Assembly: GCA_020831805.1 (NCBI GenBank)
Contig: JAFIFX010000004.1
Span: 1 to 64,000 of the forward strand
Reading direction: 5' to 3'
Length of the DNA: 64,000 nucleotides
DNA from: Planctomycetota bacterium
Lineage (GTDB): Bacteria > Planctomycetota > Phycisphaerae > Phycisphaerales > UBA1924
Shown: in pieces, positions 23,632 through 31,391 of the stretch
How positions within the stretch are numbered: position 1 is the stretch's first letter
Layout: each line of letters opens with the position of its first letter
Made by a program: the position numbers and the translations under genes
Notes under the pieces: generated by a model
What the model saw: only the letters and a program-made list of their open reading frames with translations
Databases searched by the model: none
What the model was told of the DNA's origin: nothing

Positions 23632-24516
23632 TTGACGACCACCGCCGACAACATCCAGACAAACCCCGATGCCGCCCAAGTTCCCACCCGGATCGCCGCG
23701 GTTTCCTATCTCAACACCACCCCCATGATCGAGGGGCTGGACGCCTGGCGGGGGGCCGAGCTGATCACGGCCGTGCCGGCGCGGCTGGCCGGGATGGTCC
23801 TCGACGGGCGGGCGGATGTCGGCCTGGTCTCCCTGGCCGATTACGCCCGGGCCGGGACCGACGAGGCGGGCCGGCCGCGGCTGACGCTGCTGCCCTGCGG
23901 CATGATCGGCTGCGACGGGCCGACGCTGACGGTGCGGGTGTTCTCCGCGGTGCCGCCCGAGCACATCACAACCCTGCACGCGGACACGGACTCGCACACC
24001 TCAGTGGTCCTGGCCCAGGCCGTGCTGGCCGAGCGGCACGGGGTCCGGCCCGAGGTCCGGGACTTCCACGCCCGGGAGAAGCTCGGCTCGGGCGACGACG
24101 CGGACGCGTGGCCGGAGACCATGCTGCTGATTGGCGACAAGGTGGTGACCGACTCGCCCCCGGCCGTGCGGTACCCCTACCAGATCGACCTGGGCGAGGC
24201 CTGGCACGCGATGACGGGCCTGCCGTTCGTGTACGCGGTGTGGATGTGCCGGACCGATCGGGCCGACGACCCGGCCGTCCGGACGGCGGCCGACCTGATC
24301 GACCGGCAGCGCCGCCGCAACCGCATGCGCCTGGACAGCGTGATCACCGCCGAGGCCGCCCGGCGGGGCTGGCCGGGCGACCTGGCACGCAAGTACATCG
24401 GCGAACTGCTGCGCTTCGAGGTGGACGACCGGGCGCGGGAGGCGGTGGGCGTGTTCCTGACCAAGGCGGCGGGGCTCGGACTGCTGCGGGGGGTGGAAGT
24501 GCGGTGGGCGGGGTGA
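23632..24516 (+). CDS. mqnA: Chorismate dehydratase (futalosine pathway)
   Basis: 294 residues of the MqnA family, which dehydrates chorismate to 3-enolpyruvylbenzoate in menaquinone synthesis. Landmarks are the N-terminal RIAAVSYLNTTPMIEG, ADVGLVSLADYA, and a later LLIGDKVV with DLGEAWHAMTGLPFVYAVW. There is no ATG ahead of the conserved core, so the start is taken as TTG at 23632; the true start could differ. The stop TGA overlaps a downstream GTG start (GTGA), coupling it to the Imm27-like gene. Other mqn genes are not in the window. Confidence 0.9.
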   Translation: MTTTADNIQTNPDAAQVPTRIAAVSYLNTTPMIEGLDAWRGAELITAVPARLAGMVLDGRADVGLVSLADYARAGTDEAGRPRLTLLPCGMIGCDGPTLTVRVFSAVPPEHITTLHADTDSHTSVVLAQAVLAERHGVRPEVRDFHAREKLGSGDDADAWPETMLLIGDKVVTDSPPAVRYPYQIDLGEAWHAMTGLPFVYAVWMCRTDRADDPAVRTAADLIDRQRRRNRMRLDSVITAEAARRGWPGDLARKYIGELLRFEVDDRAREAVGVFLTKAAGLGLLRGVEVRWAG

Positions 24517-24875
24517 GGGCGATCGGCGAGCACAAACGCGAGATCATCGGAGCCTGGATCTCTCGGAACGGGGAGCTGGTGGCCGACGACAACTGTGGGC
24601 GGATCGAGCGTTTGGTCGCTGAGCACCTCGAGCGGATCGGTGATTCGGAGGACGGTTGGACGATCCGCTATCTCGATCCTTCGAGCGGGCGGCTTTGGGA
24701 AATGACGCATCCGCAGAGCCACCTGCACGGAGGAGGGCCGCCAATGCTCCGTTGCCTGGATCCGGGAACATCATCGACGGCGGCGGGCTATCGGCGGGCG
24801 GTTTCGGCCCGGGCGGTGGCGGCGGCCTGGTCGTCTTCCTCGATGAACTCGACGCTGCCGGTGCAGGTGTCGTAG
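24513..24875 (+). CDS. Imm27-like immunity protein, coupled to mqnA
   Basis: About 120 residues from a GTG that overlaps the mqnA stop by 4 nt. The core matches the Imm27 family (polymorphic-toxin immunity proteins): an N-terminal REIIGAWISRNGELV, then RIERLVAEHLERI, SEDGWTIRYLDP, SGRLWE and HPQSHLHGGGPP. These proteins normally sit next to a secreted toxin gene and neutralise it in the cytoplasm. No toxin gene is seen here, so it is an orphan, acquired or repurposed. The last about 29 codons overlap the 3' end of the convergent carbonic anhydrase gene; a family member would normally end near residue 90-100. Confidence 0.75.
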   Translation: MRAIGEHKREIIGAWISRNGELVADDNCGRIERLVAEHLERIGDSEDGWTIRYLDPSSGRLWEMTHPQSHLHGGGPPMLRCLDPGTSSTAAGYRRAVSARAVAAAWSSSSMNSTLPVQVS

Positions 24876-25423
24876 AGGGCGCCGACGACGCGGCAGGTGC
24901 CGGCCTTGACCGCGTCGGAGATGACCGGGCTGCGGTCGGCCAGCATCGCGATGACATCGCCGACATGGGAGCGGGCGACGGCGTCGATGACGGCCTGGTC
25001 CGGGTCGGGGTGGTCCGAGCCGGGGACGCGGTCGGCGGCGGGGCGGATCTCGTCCATGATGGGGGCCAGCTCGTCGATGATGCGGTCCGGGCAGACGGCG
25101 GCGCGGATCGCCCCGCAGAGGGTGTGGCCCATGACCACCACGACCGGGGTTTTCAGCACGCCCACGGCGAAGGCCAGGCTGGCGACCTCGTGCCCGCCGG
25201 CGGTGTTGCCCGCGGTGCGGACGACGAAGAGGTCGCCGACGCCCTGATCGAAGACGAACTCGACCGGCACGCGCGAGTCCGAGCAGGCGAGCACGGCGGC
25301 GAAGGGTTTTTGGCCGCGGGCCATCTCGCGCAGGCGGGCGGGATCGCAGCGCACGCGGGAGGGCTCGCCGGCGACATAGCGGGCGTTGCCTTCCTTGAGG
25401 CGTTGCAGGGCGTCGTTGGGCAT
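24788..25423 (-). CDS. Beta-class carbonic anhydrase
   Basis: 211 residues converting CO2 and water to bicarbonate. The zinc site is complete: Cys and the Asp/Arg dyad in ACSDSRVPVE, and His-x-x-Cys in GHTLCGAIRAA. The N-terminal LQRLKEGNARYV is typical of bacterial enzymes. The start at 25423 is used because TATACT lies 6 nt upstream and no Shine-Dalgarno is present (leaderless type). It lies 47 bp downstream of topA on the same strand and converges with the Imm27-like gene, overlapping it by 88 bp. Confidence 0.93.
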   Translation of the reverse strand: MPNDALQRLKEGNARYVAGEPSRVRCDPARLREMARGQKPFAAVLACSDSRVPVEFVFDQGVGDLFVVRTAGNTAGGHEVASLAFAVGVLKTPVVVVMGHTLCGAIRAAVCPDRIIDELAPIMDEIRPAADRVPGSDHPDPDQAVIDAVARSHVGDVIAMLADRSPVISDAVKAGTCRVVGALYDTCTGSVEFIEEDDQAAATARAETARR

Positions 25424-25470
25424 GGGATGAGTATAAGGGACGCCGCGGGTCGGGCGTCCGGGCACCTGTT

Positions 25471-28278
25471 TCAGGCGGTGGCGACCTCGCGGGGGTCGCC
25501 CTGCATGGCCAGATCGTCGACCTTGGGCGCGTCGGGCAGGGGCTTGCCCTTGGCGTCGGTCAGGGGTGCGTCATTGCTGAAGCGCCGGATGGTCAGGGTG
25601 GGGTTGGCCTTTTCGTGGGCTTCGAGCGTCTTTTCGAGCTGCTCGCGGGCCTTGTCGTCGAGTTCGGTCCACTTGCCCCGGCCGCGGCACTTGGGGAAGC
25701 GCGAGCAGCCCAGCCACGGGCCGCGGACGCCGGAGCGGAGGTTGAGCGGGGCCTCGCAGATGGGGCAGGGCAGGTCCGTGAGCAGCGCGGGGACGGAGGG
25801 GGCGGTGACGAAGCCTTTTTTATCGATGTTGAGGATGATGCCGTCGGACTGGGACTCGCCGTCTTCGAGCGGGGTGGTGAGGAAGGGGCCGAAGCGTCCG
25901 GTCTTGCGGATCATGGGCCGGCCGGTCCTGGGGCACTTGACATCGATGAACTCGGCCATGAGCGGGCGTCCCTGGCGGTCGCAGGGGCAGGCGTACTCGC
26001 AGTCGGGGTAGCGCGAGCAGGAGAGGAAGCGGCCGTTCTTGCCGAAGCGGTAGACGAGTGAGGAGCCGCACTTCTCGCAGCGGTACTCCTCGGGCGCGGG
26101 GCGGACCTCGGCCTTGGCGTGGGTCATCGAGTCGTGGGCGCGGGCGAGTGATTCGCTGAAGCGCGCATAGAAGGTTTCGAGCATCTGGATCCAGTCGAGG
26201 TGCTCGTCCTCGACCTTGTCGAGCTGGCCTTCCATCTCGCGGGTGTAGCCGACATCCATCAGGCGGGGGAAGCCCTCGATGAGTTTGTCGGTGACGACCT
26301 CGCCCAGGTCGGTCGCGTGGAGGGCGCGGCCGACGAGTTCGACATACTTGCGGTCGAGGACGGTCTGGATGATGGCGGCGTAGGTGGAGGGGCGGCCGAT
26401 GCCCTCGGACTCGAGCACCTTGATCAGCGCGGCCTCGGAGTAGCGGGCGGGGGGCGAGGTGAAGCGCTGCTCGGGCTCGATGCCGAAGGGGTGGAGCGGG
26501 GTCTTCTCTTGGAGGCGGGGCAGGTTGAGTTCGTCGCCGCCGCCGGGCACGCCGGTGACGCGGTAGAAGCCGTCAAAGGCCAGCACGCGTCCGGAGGCGC
26601 GGAAGAGGGCCTTGTTGGCCTGGCCGCCGCGGATGAGGACCTGGGTCTGGTCCCACTCGGCGGGGACCATCTGGCAGGCGACGAAGCGTTCCCAGATGAG
26701 TGTGTAGAGGCGGTGCTCGTCGGACTTGAGGACGCTGCGGAGCTTGTCGGGGTGGCGGACCGCGTCGGTGGGGCGGATGGCCTCGTGGGCTTCCTGCGCG
26801 TCCTTGTTGGAGGACTTGTAGAAGACCGCCTTGTTGGGAAGGTACTTCTCGCCGTAGGTCCGGGCGATGTGGGCGCGGGCGGCGTTGACGGCCTCGGGCG
26901 CGAGGTGCGTCGAGTCGGTCCGCATGTAGGTGATCAGGCCGACGGGGCCCTCACCCGGGATGTTCACGCCCTCGTAGAGCGACTGGGCGGCGCGCATGGT
27001 GCGCTGGGCGCCGAAGCCGAGGCGGCTGGAGGCGGCCTGCTGCATCGTGGAGGTGATGAACGGCGGCGAAGGACGGACCTTGGTGCGCTTGGTCTCGATG
27101 GACTCGACGGCGTAGGGCGTGGCGGGGTCGCACACGCCGGTGACGGTGCGGACCCAGCGGGCGGGGCCGCGGCCGTTCTTGTCGGGGCGGGTGCTGGTCT
27201 CGATGTCGCGCAGGCCGCAGGCCTCGGCGACGGACGCGACTACGGGGCTGAGATCGTGGGCGGACTTGTCGTCGAAGGCCCGGGCGATCTGCTCGAGGCG
27301 CTCGGTGACGGCGTCGGCGGTGAGGGCCTTGGGCTCTGGGACGACCTTGGCGCTGATGATGGATGGATCGAACTTCTTGCCGTCGAACTCGATCAGCTCG
27401 GCGCGGATGGCGTCGTGCTTGCCGAGCCAGGCGTTGCGGCTCTTGATGGTCGGGGCGGCGCCCTTCTCGTCCCGCTGGTTGATGAACTCACGCCAGGACA
27501 TGCCCAGCGCGGCGGCGCCGGCCTTGTCGAGCGTGAACTCGGCCTGGACGGACCAGGATTCATCGGGCACGAAGGCGCGGATCTCGCGTTCGCGTTCGAC
27601 GATCAGTCGGACGGCGACGGACTGGACGCGCCCGGCGGAGAGGCCGCGGGCGACCTTCTTCCAGAGCAGGGGCGAGACCTGGTAGCCGACGATGCGGTCG
27701 AGGATGCGTCGGGCCTGCTGGGCGTTGACGCGGTCTTCGTCGATGGGGTGGGGGTTGGCAAAGGCGCGCTGGATCTCTTCCTTGGTGATGGCGGGGAAGA
27801 TGACGCGCCGGGCGTCCTTGGAGGAGATGCCCAGTTCCTGCGCGAGGTGCCAGGCGATGGCCTCGCCCTCGCGGTCCAAGTCGGTCGCGAACCAGACCTG
27901 GCCGCCGGATGACTGCACATCCTTGGCGGCGCGCTTGAGGTCCTTGATGACGCCTTCCTTGCCCTTGAGGATCTCGTAGGAGGGCTGGAAGCGGTTCTCG
28001 AGGTTGACGCCGGGGACGGGGGACTTGTCGCCCTTGGGGTTCTTGGCGGGCAGGTCGCGGACATGGCCGATCGAGGCGAGGACATGGTACTTGTCGCCGA
28101 GGTACCGGTTGATGGTGCGGGCCTTGGCGGGCGACTCGACGATGACGAGGTCCTTGCCGGTGGCTTCGCCTGCTTTATAGGTTTGCTTGCCCCCGCCGCC
28201 GGCGCGGCGCGGCGCGGCGCCGCCGGCCTTGGTGGGGGCCTTCTTGGTGGTCTTCTTTTTGGAGGTCTTCTTGGCCAT
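25471..28278 (-). CDS. topA: DNA topoisomerase I
   Basis: 935 residues of a type IA topoisomerase that relaxes negative supercoils. The Toprim domain begins DLVIVESPAKARTINRYLG, with FATDLDREGEAIAWHLA. The active-site tyrosine is in LITYMRTDSTHL. Two C-terminal zinc-ribbon modules are visible (RCEKCGSSL with CSRYPDC, and CPICEAPL with CSRFPKC). The N-terminus has an unusual 45-residue Lys/Ala/Gly-rich basic extension (KKTSKKKTTKKAPTKAGG), which may give extra DNA affinity. The start at 28278 has a GGGAG-type site upstream. This is close to the usual bacterial length plus the extension. Confidence 0.95.
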   Translation of the reverse strand: MAKKTSKKKTTKKAPTKAGGAAPRRAGGGGKQTYKAGEATGKDLVIVESPAKARTINRYLGDKYHVLASIGHVRDLPAKNPKGDKSPVPGVNLENRFQPSYEILKGKEGVIKDLKRAAKDVQSSGGQVWFATDLDREGEAIAWHLAQELGISSKDARRVIFPAITKEEIQRAFANPHPIDEDRVNAQQARRILDRIVGYQVSPLLWKKVARGLSAGRVQSVAVRLIVEREREIRAFVPDESWSVQAEFTLDKAGAAALGMSWREFINQRDEKGAAPTIKSRNAWLGKHDAIRAELIEFDGKKFDPSIISAKVVPEPKALTADAVTERLEQIARAFDDKSAHDLSPVVASVAEACGLRDIETSTRPDKNGRGPARWVRTVTGVCDPATPYAVESIETKRTKVRPSPPFITSTMQQAASSRLGFGAQRTMRAAQSLYEGVNIPGEGPVGLITYMRTDSTHLAPEAVNAARAHIARTYGEKYLPNKAVFYKSSNKDAQEAHEAIRPTDAVRHPDKLRSVLKSDEHRLYTLIWERFVACQMVPAEWDQTQVLIRGGQANKALFRASGRVLAFDGFYRVTGVPGGGDELNLPRLQEKTPLHPFGIEPEQRFTSPPARYSEAALIKVLESEGIGRPSTYAAIIQTVLDRKYVELVGRALHATDLGEVVTDKLIEGFPRLMDVGYTREMEGQLDKVEDEHLDWIQMLETFYARFSESLARAHDSMTHAKAEVRPAPEEYRCEKCGSSLVYRFGKNGRFLSCSRYPDCEYACPCDRQGRPLMAEFIDVKCPRTGRPMIRKTGRFGPFLTTPLEDGESQSDGIILNIDKKGFVTAPSVPALLTDLPCPICEAPLNLRSGVRGPWLGCSRFPKCRGRGKWTELDDKAREQLEKTLEAHEKANPTLTIRRFSNDAPLTDAKGKPLPDAPKVDDLAMQGDPREVATA

Positions 28279-28376
28279 GCGACTCCCGCTCCCGGCTGTC
28301 ATGAGCCGGGGGTCCGGGTGGACAGGGAAGACGGATTTCGGCCCGGAGTCAAGCCGGACATGAGCCGTGCGGGGCC

Positions 28377-29339
28377 TCAACACCCCCCCGGGGGTGTTGT
28401 AAACATTTGGCGGACAATAATTTGTGCGATCTCAGGGGAAGTTTTGTCCGGGGCTTCGATCCACAGGCCCGGGCGGCGGGCCTGATCGGCCCGGAAGCGG
28501 TTGAGCCAGGTCCTCTGGTTTTTGCCCAGGCGGCGGGTTTCGATCTTGATCCGCTCGATGGCGTCCTCCAGTGATTGGGTTCCCTCGAAATGGGGGATCA
28601 ACTGCTTGTAGCCGATGGCCTCCCGGGCCTGGGGGCCGAGGCGGTCGGCGGCCCACAGCGCCCGGGCTTCCTCGACGAGGCCGGCCTCGATCATGGCGTT
28701 GACCCGGGCGTTGATGCGCGGGTTGATCGCCTCGGCGGGCCAGTCCAGACCCACGAGCAGGGCGTCCGGGCGGGCGGGGCGGGCGGCGTCCCACTGGGCC
28801 TGGAGCGTGCTGATGGGTGTGCCGGTCTGGCGGAAGACCTCCAGGGCCCGGATCGTCCGACGGTTGTCGGCGGGGTGGATGCGATCGGCGGCGGCGGGGT
28901 CGGCCCGCTCGAGTTCGGCCCGGCGGTCGGGCTGGGACATCGCGCGGACGGCGTCGGCGACGATGGGATCGACGGGCGGGGCGTCGAAGAGGCCGTCGAG
29001 GAAGGCCTTGACATACAGGCTGGTGCCCCCCACCACGATCGGGGTCACCGCACGGGCGCGGAGATCGGCGATGAGCGGGTCGGCGCGCTGCAGCCAGTCG
29101 TGGACGGTGAAGCGCTCGGTGGGCTCGGCGAGGTCGATGAGGTGGTGGGGGACGCCTTGTTGTTCTTCGGGGGTGGGTTTGGCGGTGCCGATGTCCATGC
29201 CGCGGTAGATCTGGAAGGCGTCGGCGGTGACGACCTCGGCGGGGATGCCGCGGTCTTGGAGCGCGTGGGCGATGGCGACGGCCAGGGCGGTCTTGCCGCC
29301 GGTGGTGGGGCCGGTGATGACGGGGTAGGGGGTGGTCAT
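28377..29339 (-). CDS. miaA: tRNA dimethylallyltransferase
   Basis: 320 residues. MiaA adds a dimethylallyl group to N6 of adenine 37 in tRNAs reading UNN codons. Landmarks are the P-loop GPTTGGKTALA, ADAFQIYRGMDIGTAKPT, the LIDLAEP turn, GGTSLYVKAFLDGLFD, and late REAIGYKQL and ETRRLGKNQRTW. The stop region carries a palindrome in its last codons without a U-tract. It is divergent from der, with the MITE-like element between them. Confidence 0.94.
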   Translation of the reverse strand: MTTPYPVITGPTTGGKTALAVAIAHALQDRGIPAEVVTADAFQIYRGMDIGTAKPTPEEQQGVPHHLIDLAEPTERFTVHDWLQRADPLIADLRARAVTPIVVGGTSLYVKAFLDGLFDAPPVDPIVADAVRAMSQPDRRAELERADPAAADRIHPADNRRTIRALEVFRQTGTPISTLQAQWDAARPARPDALLVGLDWPAEAINPRINARVNAMIEAGLVEEARALWAADRLGPQAREAIGYKQLIPHFEGTQSLEDAIERIKIETRRLGKNQRTWLNRFRADQARRPGLWIEAPDKTSPEIAQIIVRQMFTTPPGGC

Positions 29340-29351
29340 GGGGGCTCGGGA

Positions 29352-29607
29352 CGGCCCCGGAGGGGCCGACGGATGTTGCCATGGGTGGAGCGGAGCGAAA
29401 CCCGTAGAAGAAGAAACGTTGTCATATCTTTGCCCCGGAGGGGCTACGGCAAATCCAATCACGGATTGGGGCTGATCGATCCGAACACGCGGCCGTCACC
29501 CCTCCGGGGTGAAATGGGTTCGGGGGTGATCTGTCCACGGGTTGCGCGGCGCCGCCTTTGGCGGCTTGCTCCACCCATGGCAACTGACATCGGCCCCTCC
29601 GGGGCCG
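29352..29607. repeat. MITE-like element with 40-bp terminal inverted repeats
   Basis: The gene-free stretch between miaA and der (29340-29664). Left arm 29352-29391 and right arm 29568-29607 are inverted repeats identical at 36 of 40 positions; both carry the CCCCGGAGGGG palindrome and CCATGGGTGGAGC. Inside are two more copies of the same palindrome (29431-29446 and 29496-29512). No transposase or obvious target duplication is present. It ends 23 bp before the -35 box of der. Confidence 0.7.
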
Positions 29608-29629
29608 GGAGGCGGGCGGAAAGCGCGGG

Positions 29630-29657
29630 TTGCGTATCCGCTTTTCAAGCCTAGACT
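29630..29657 (+). promoter_or_regulatory. Promoter of der (leaderless)
   Basis: TTGCGT (29630-29635) and TAGACT (29652-29657) are 16 nt apart, and the der ATG follows 7 nt later. There is no room for a ribosome-binding site. Confidence 0.6.
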
Positions 29658-29664
29658 TGGGGCT

Positions 29665-31248
29665 ATGCCAGTCCCCCGTGTCGCCATCGTCGGACGCCCC
29701 AATGTGGGCAAGAGTTCGCTGCTCAACCTGATCGCCCAGGAGCGGATCGCCATTGTCGATCCCACGCCGGGGGTGACGCGGGACCGGCTGTCGGTGATCG
29801 TGGACCTGCAGCCGCCGGACCAGGAGGGGCCGGTCAAGCCGGTGGAGCTGACCGACACCGGGGGCTTCGGCGTGTATGTGGCCCAGGACGGGCGGTACAA
29901 CGAGGTGGGCGAGGACCTGGCCACGCTGACCAAGGACATCGAGTTCCAGATCGCCGCGGCGGTGTCCGGGGCGGACCTGATCCTCTTCGCGATCGATGTG
30001 CAGGCGGGCATCACGGCGCAGGACGAGGCGATCGCCCAGATGCTCCGCGAGCAGAAGCTCGGACGCCGGGACGCGAAGGGGTCGGGCAAGAACGAGCTGA
30101 CGCCGGTGCGGGTGGTGGGGACCAAGTGCGACGGGCCGAAGTGGGAGGCGCACGGGTACGAGCTGGCGGCGCTGGGCTTCGACGAGCCGCTGCTGGTCAG
30201 CTCGACCTCCAAGTACTTCCGGCGGGACTTTCTGGACACGCTGTACGAGCTGGTGCCGCTGGCGGAGGAAGGGCCGGCGCCGGAGGCGGACCTGCAGGTG
30301 GCCATCGTCGGCAAGCGCAATGTGGGCAAGAGCACGCTGATCAACGCGCTGGCGGGCGAGCCGCGGGTGATCGTGTCGGAGATCGCCGGGACGACGCGGG
30401 ACGCGGTGGATGTGAAGTTCGAGTACGACGGCAAGAGCGTGGTGGCGATCGACACGGCGGGGCTGCGGCGCAAGAAGTCGTTCCAGGACCAGATCGAGTG
30501 GTACGCGCTGGACCGGGCGCAGCGGGCGATCGACCGGTGCGATGTGGTGCTGCTGCTGCTGGACGCGTCGGAGCCGATCTCGCAGGTGGACGAGCACCTG
30601 GCGCAGATGGTGATGAAGAGCTGGAAGCCGGTCGTGATCGTGGTGAACAAGTGGGACCTGGCCCAGGGCCGGGCGGACCCCAAGGGGCGGCCCGTCACGC
30701 CGGGGAGCTACGAGGACTACATCCGCAAGGAACTCAAGGGCCTGAGCTTCGCGCCGATCGCGATGATGAGCGCCAGGGACGGGCTGAACATCCGCGCCAC
30801 GATGGACCTGGCGATGGATCTGAACGAGCAGGCCTCGACGCGGGTGGGCACGGGGCAGCTCAACCGGCTGGTGGGGTCGATCCTGGAGGACCGCGGGCCG
30901 ACGAACCGGCTGGGCCAGGAGGCGCGGGTGTACTTCGCCAGCCAGGTCAAGACGCACCCGCCGACGATCGTGCTGGTGGTCAACGACCCGGACCGGTTCA
31001 CGCAGAACTACGAGCGGTTCCTGATGAACCGGCTGCGCGAGGCGCTGCCGTACGACGAGGTGCCGATCCGGCTGATCCTGCGGGCCAAGCACCGCGTGGA
31101 CAAGCGTGCCAAGGCCGGCAAGGGAAGCCTGCACGCGCCGGACGCCCAGACCGGGGCGTTCGACACGGACCTGTCGCCCGAGCAGATCGACACCGAGGCG
31201 CTGCTGGCGGACCTGCCCGACGACGCGAGCGCGTACTTCGACGACTGA
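29665..31248 (+). CDS. der: Ribosome-assembly GTPase Der (EngA)
   Basis: 527 residues with two tandem GTPase domains and a C-terminal KH-like domain, acting in 50S subunit maturation. Domain 1 has VGRPNVGKSS and ELTDTGGF; domain 2 has VGKRNVGKST, IDTAGL and VVNKWD. In domain 1 the guanine-specificity motif appears as GTKCD instead of NKxD, an unusual Thr for Asn. A Gly/Lys-rich insert of about 15 residues precedes it. The C-terminal tail is extended and acidic (DLPDDASAYFDD). The start at 29665 follows a -10 box by 7 nt, so the mRNA is probably leaderless. Confidence 0.95.
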   Translation: MPVPRVAIVGRPNVGKSSLLNLIAQERIAIVDPTPGVTRDRLSVIVDLQPPDQEGPVKPVELTDTGGFGVYVAQDGRYNEVGEDLATLTKDIEFQIAAAVSGADLILFAIDVQAGITAQDEAIAQMLREQKLGRRDAKGSGKNELTPVRVVGTKCDGPKWEAHGYELAALGFDEPLLVSSTSKYFRRDFLDTLYELVPLAEEGPAPEADLQVAIVGKRNVGKSTLINALAGEPRVIVSEIAGTTRDAVDVKFEYDGKSVVAIDTAGLRRKKSFQDQIEWYALDRAQRAIDRCDVVLLLLDASEPISQVDEHLAQMVMKSWKPVVIVVNKWDLAQGRADPKGRPVTPGSYEDYIRKELKGLSFAPIAMMSARDGLNIRATMDLAMDLNEQASTRVGTGQLNRLVGSILEDRGPTNRLGQEARVYFASQVKTHPPTIVLVVNDPDRFTQNYERFLMNRLREALPYDEVPIRLILRAKHRVDKRAKAGKGSLHAPDAQTGAFDTDLSPEQIDTEALLADLPDDASAYFDD

Positions 31249-31391
31249 GCCTGACCGACCTTTTCCTCCCCCCCCCCCCGATCCGGTCCCCGTTCCAGCC
31301 CCCATGAACAAGGGTGATGGTTCGCGTGGACGGGCGCGCTTACGATTCGCTGCGGAGGGCGGCCGATTCGTTTCTCGGCGAGGAGACGCAG

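Noticed and set aside
22432-23632. Long N-terminal extension of MqnA through the candidate RNA region
   Set aside because: The extension is Thr/Pro/Arg filler antisense to the acyltransferase gene, and the conserved MqnA fold begins just after the TTG at 23632.
24788-25423. Toxin partner for the Imm27-like gene
   Set aside because: Both neighbours are housekeeping enzymes (MqnA and carbonic anhydrase) with complete active sites and no toxin domain.
28377-28400. Terminator formed by the AACACCCCC..GGGGGTGTT palindrome at the miaA stop
   Set aside because: The stem lies within the last codons and no U-tract follows on the minus strand.
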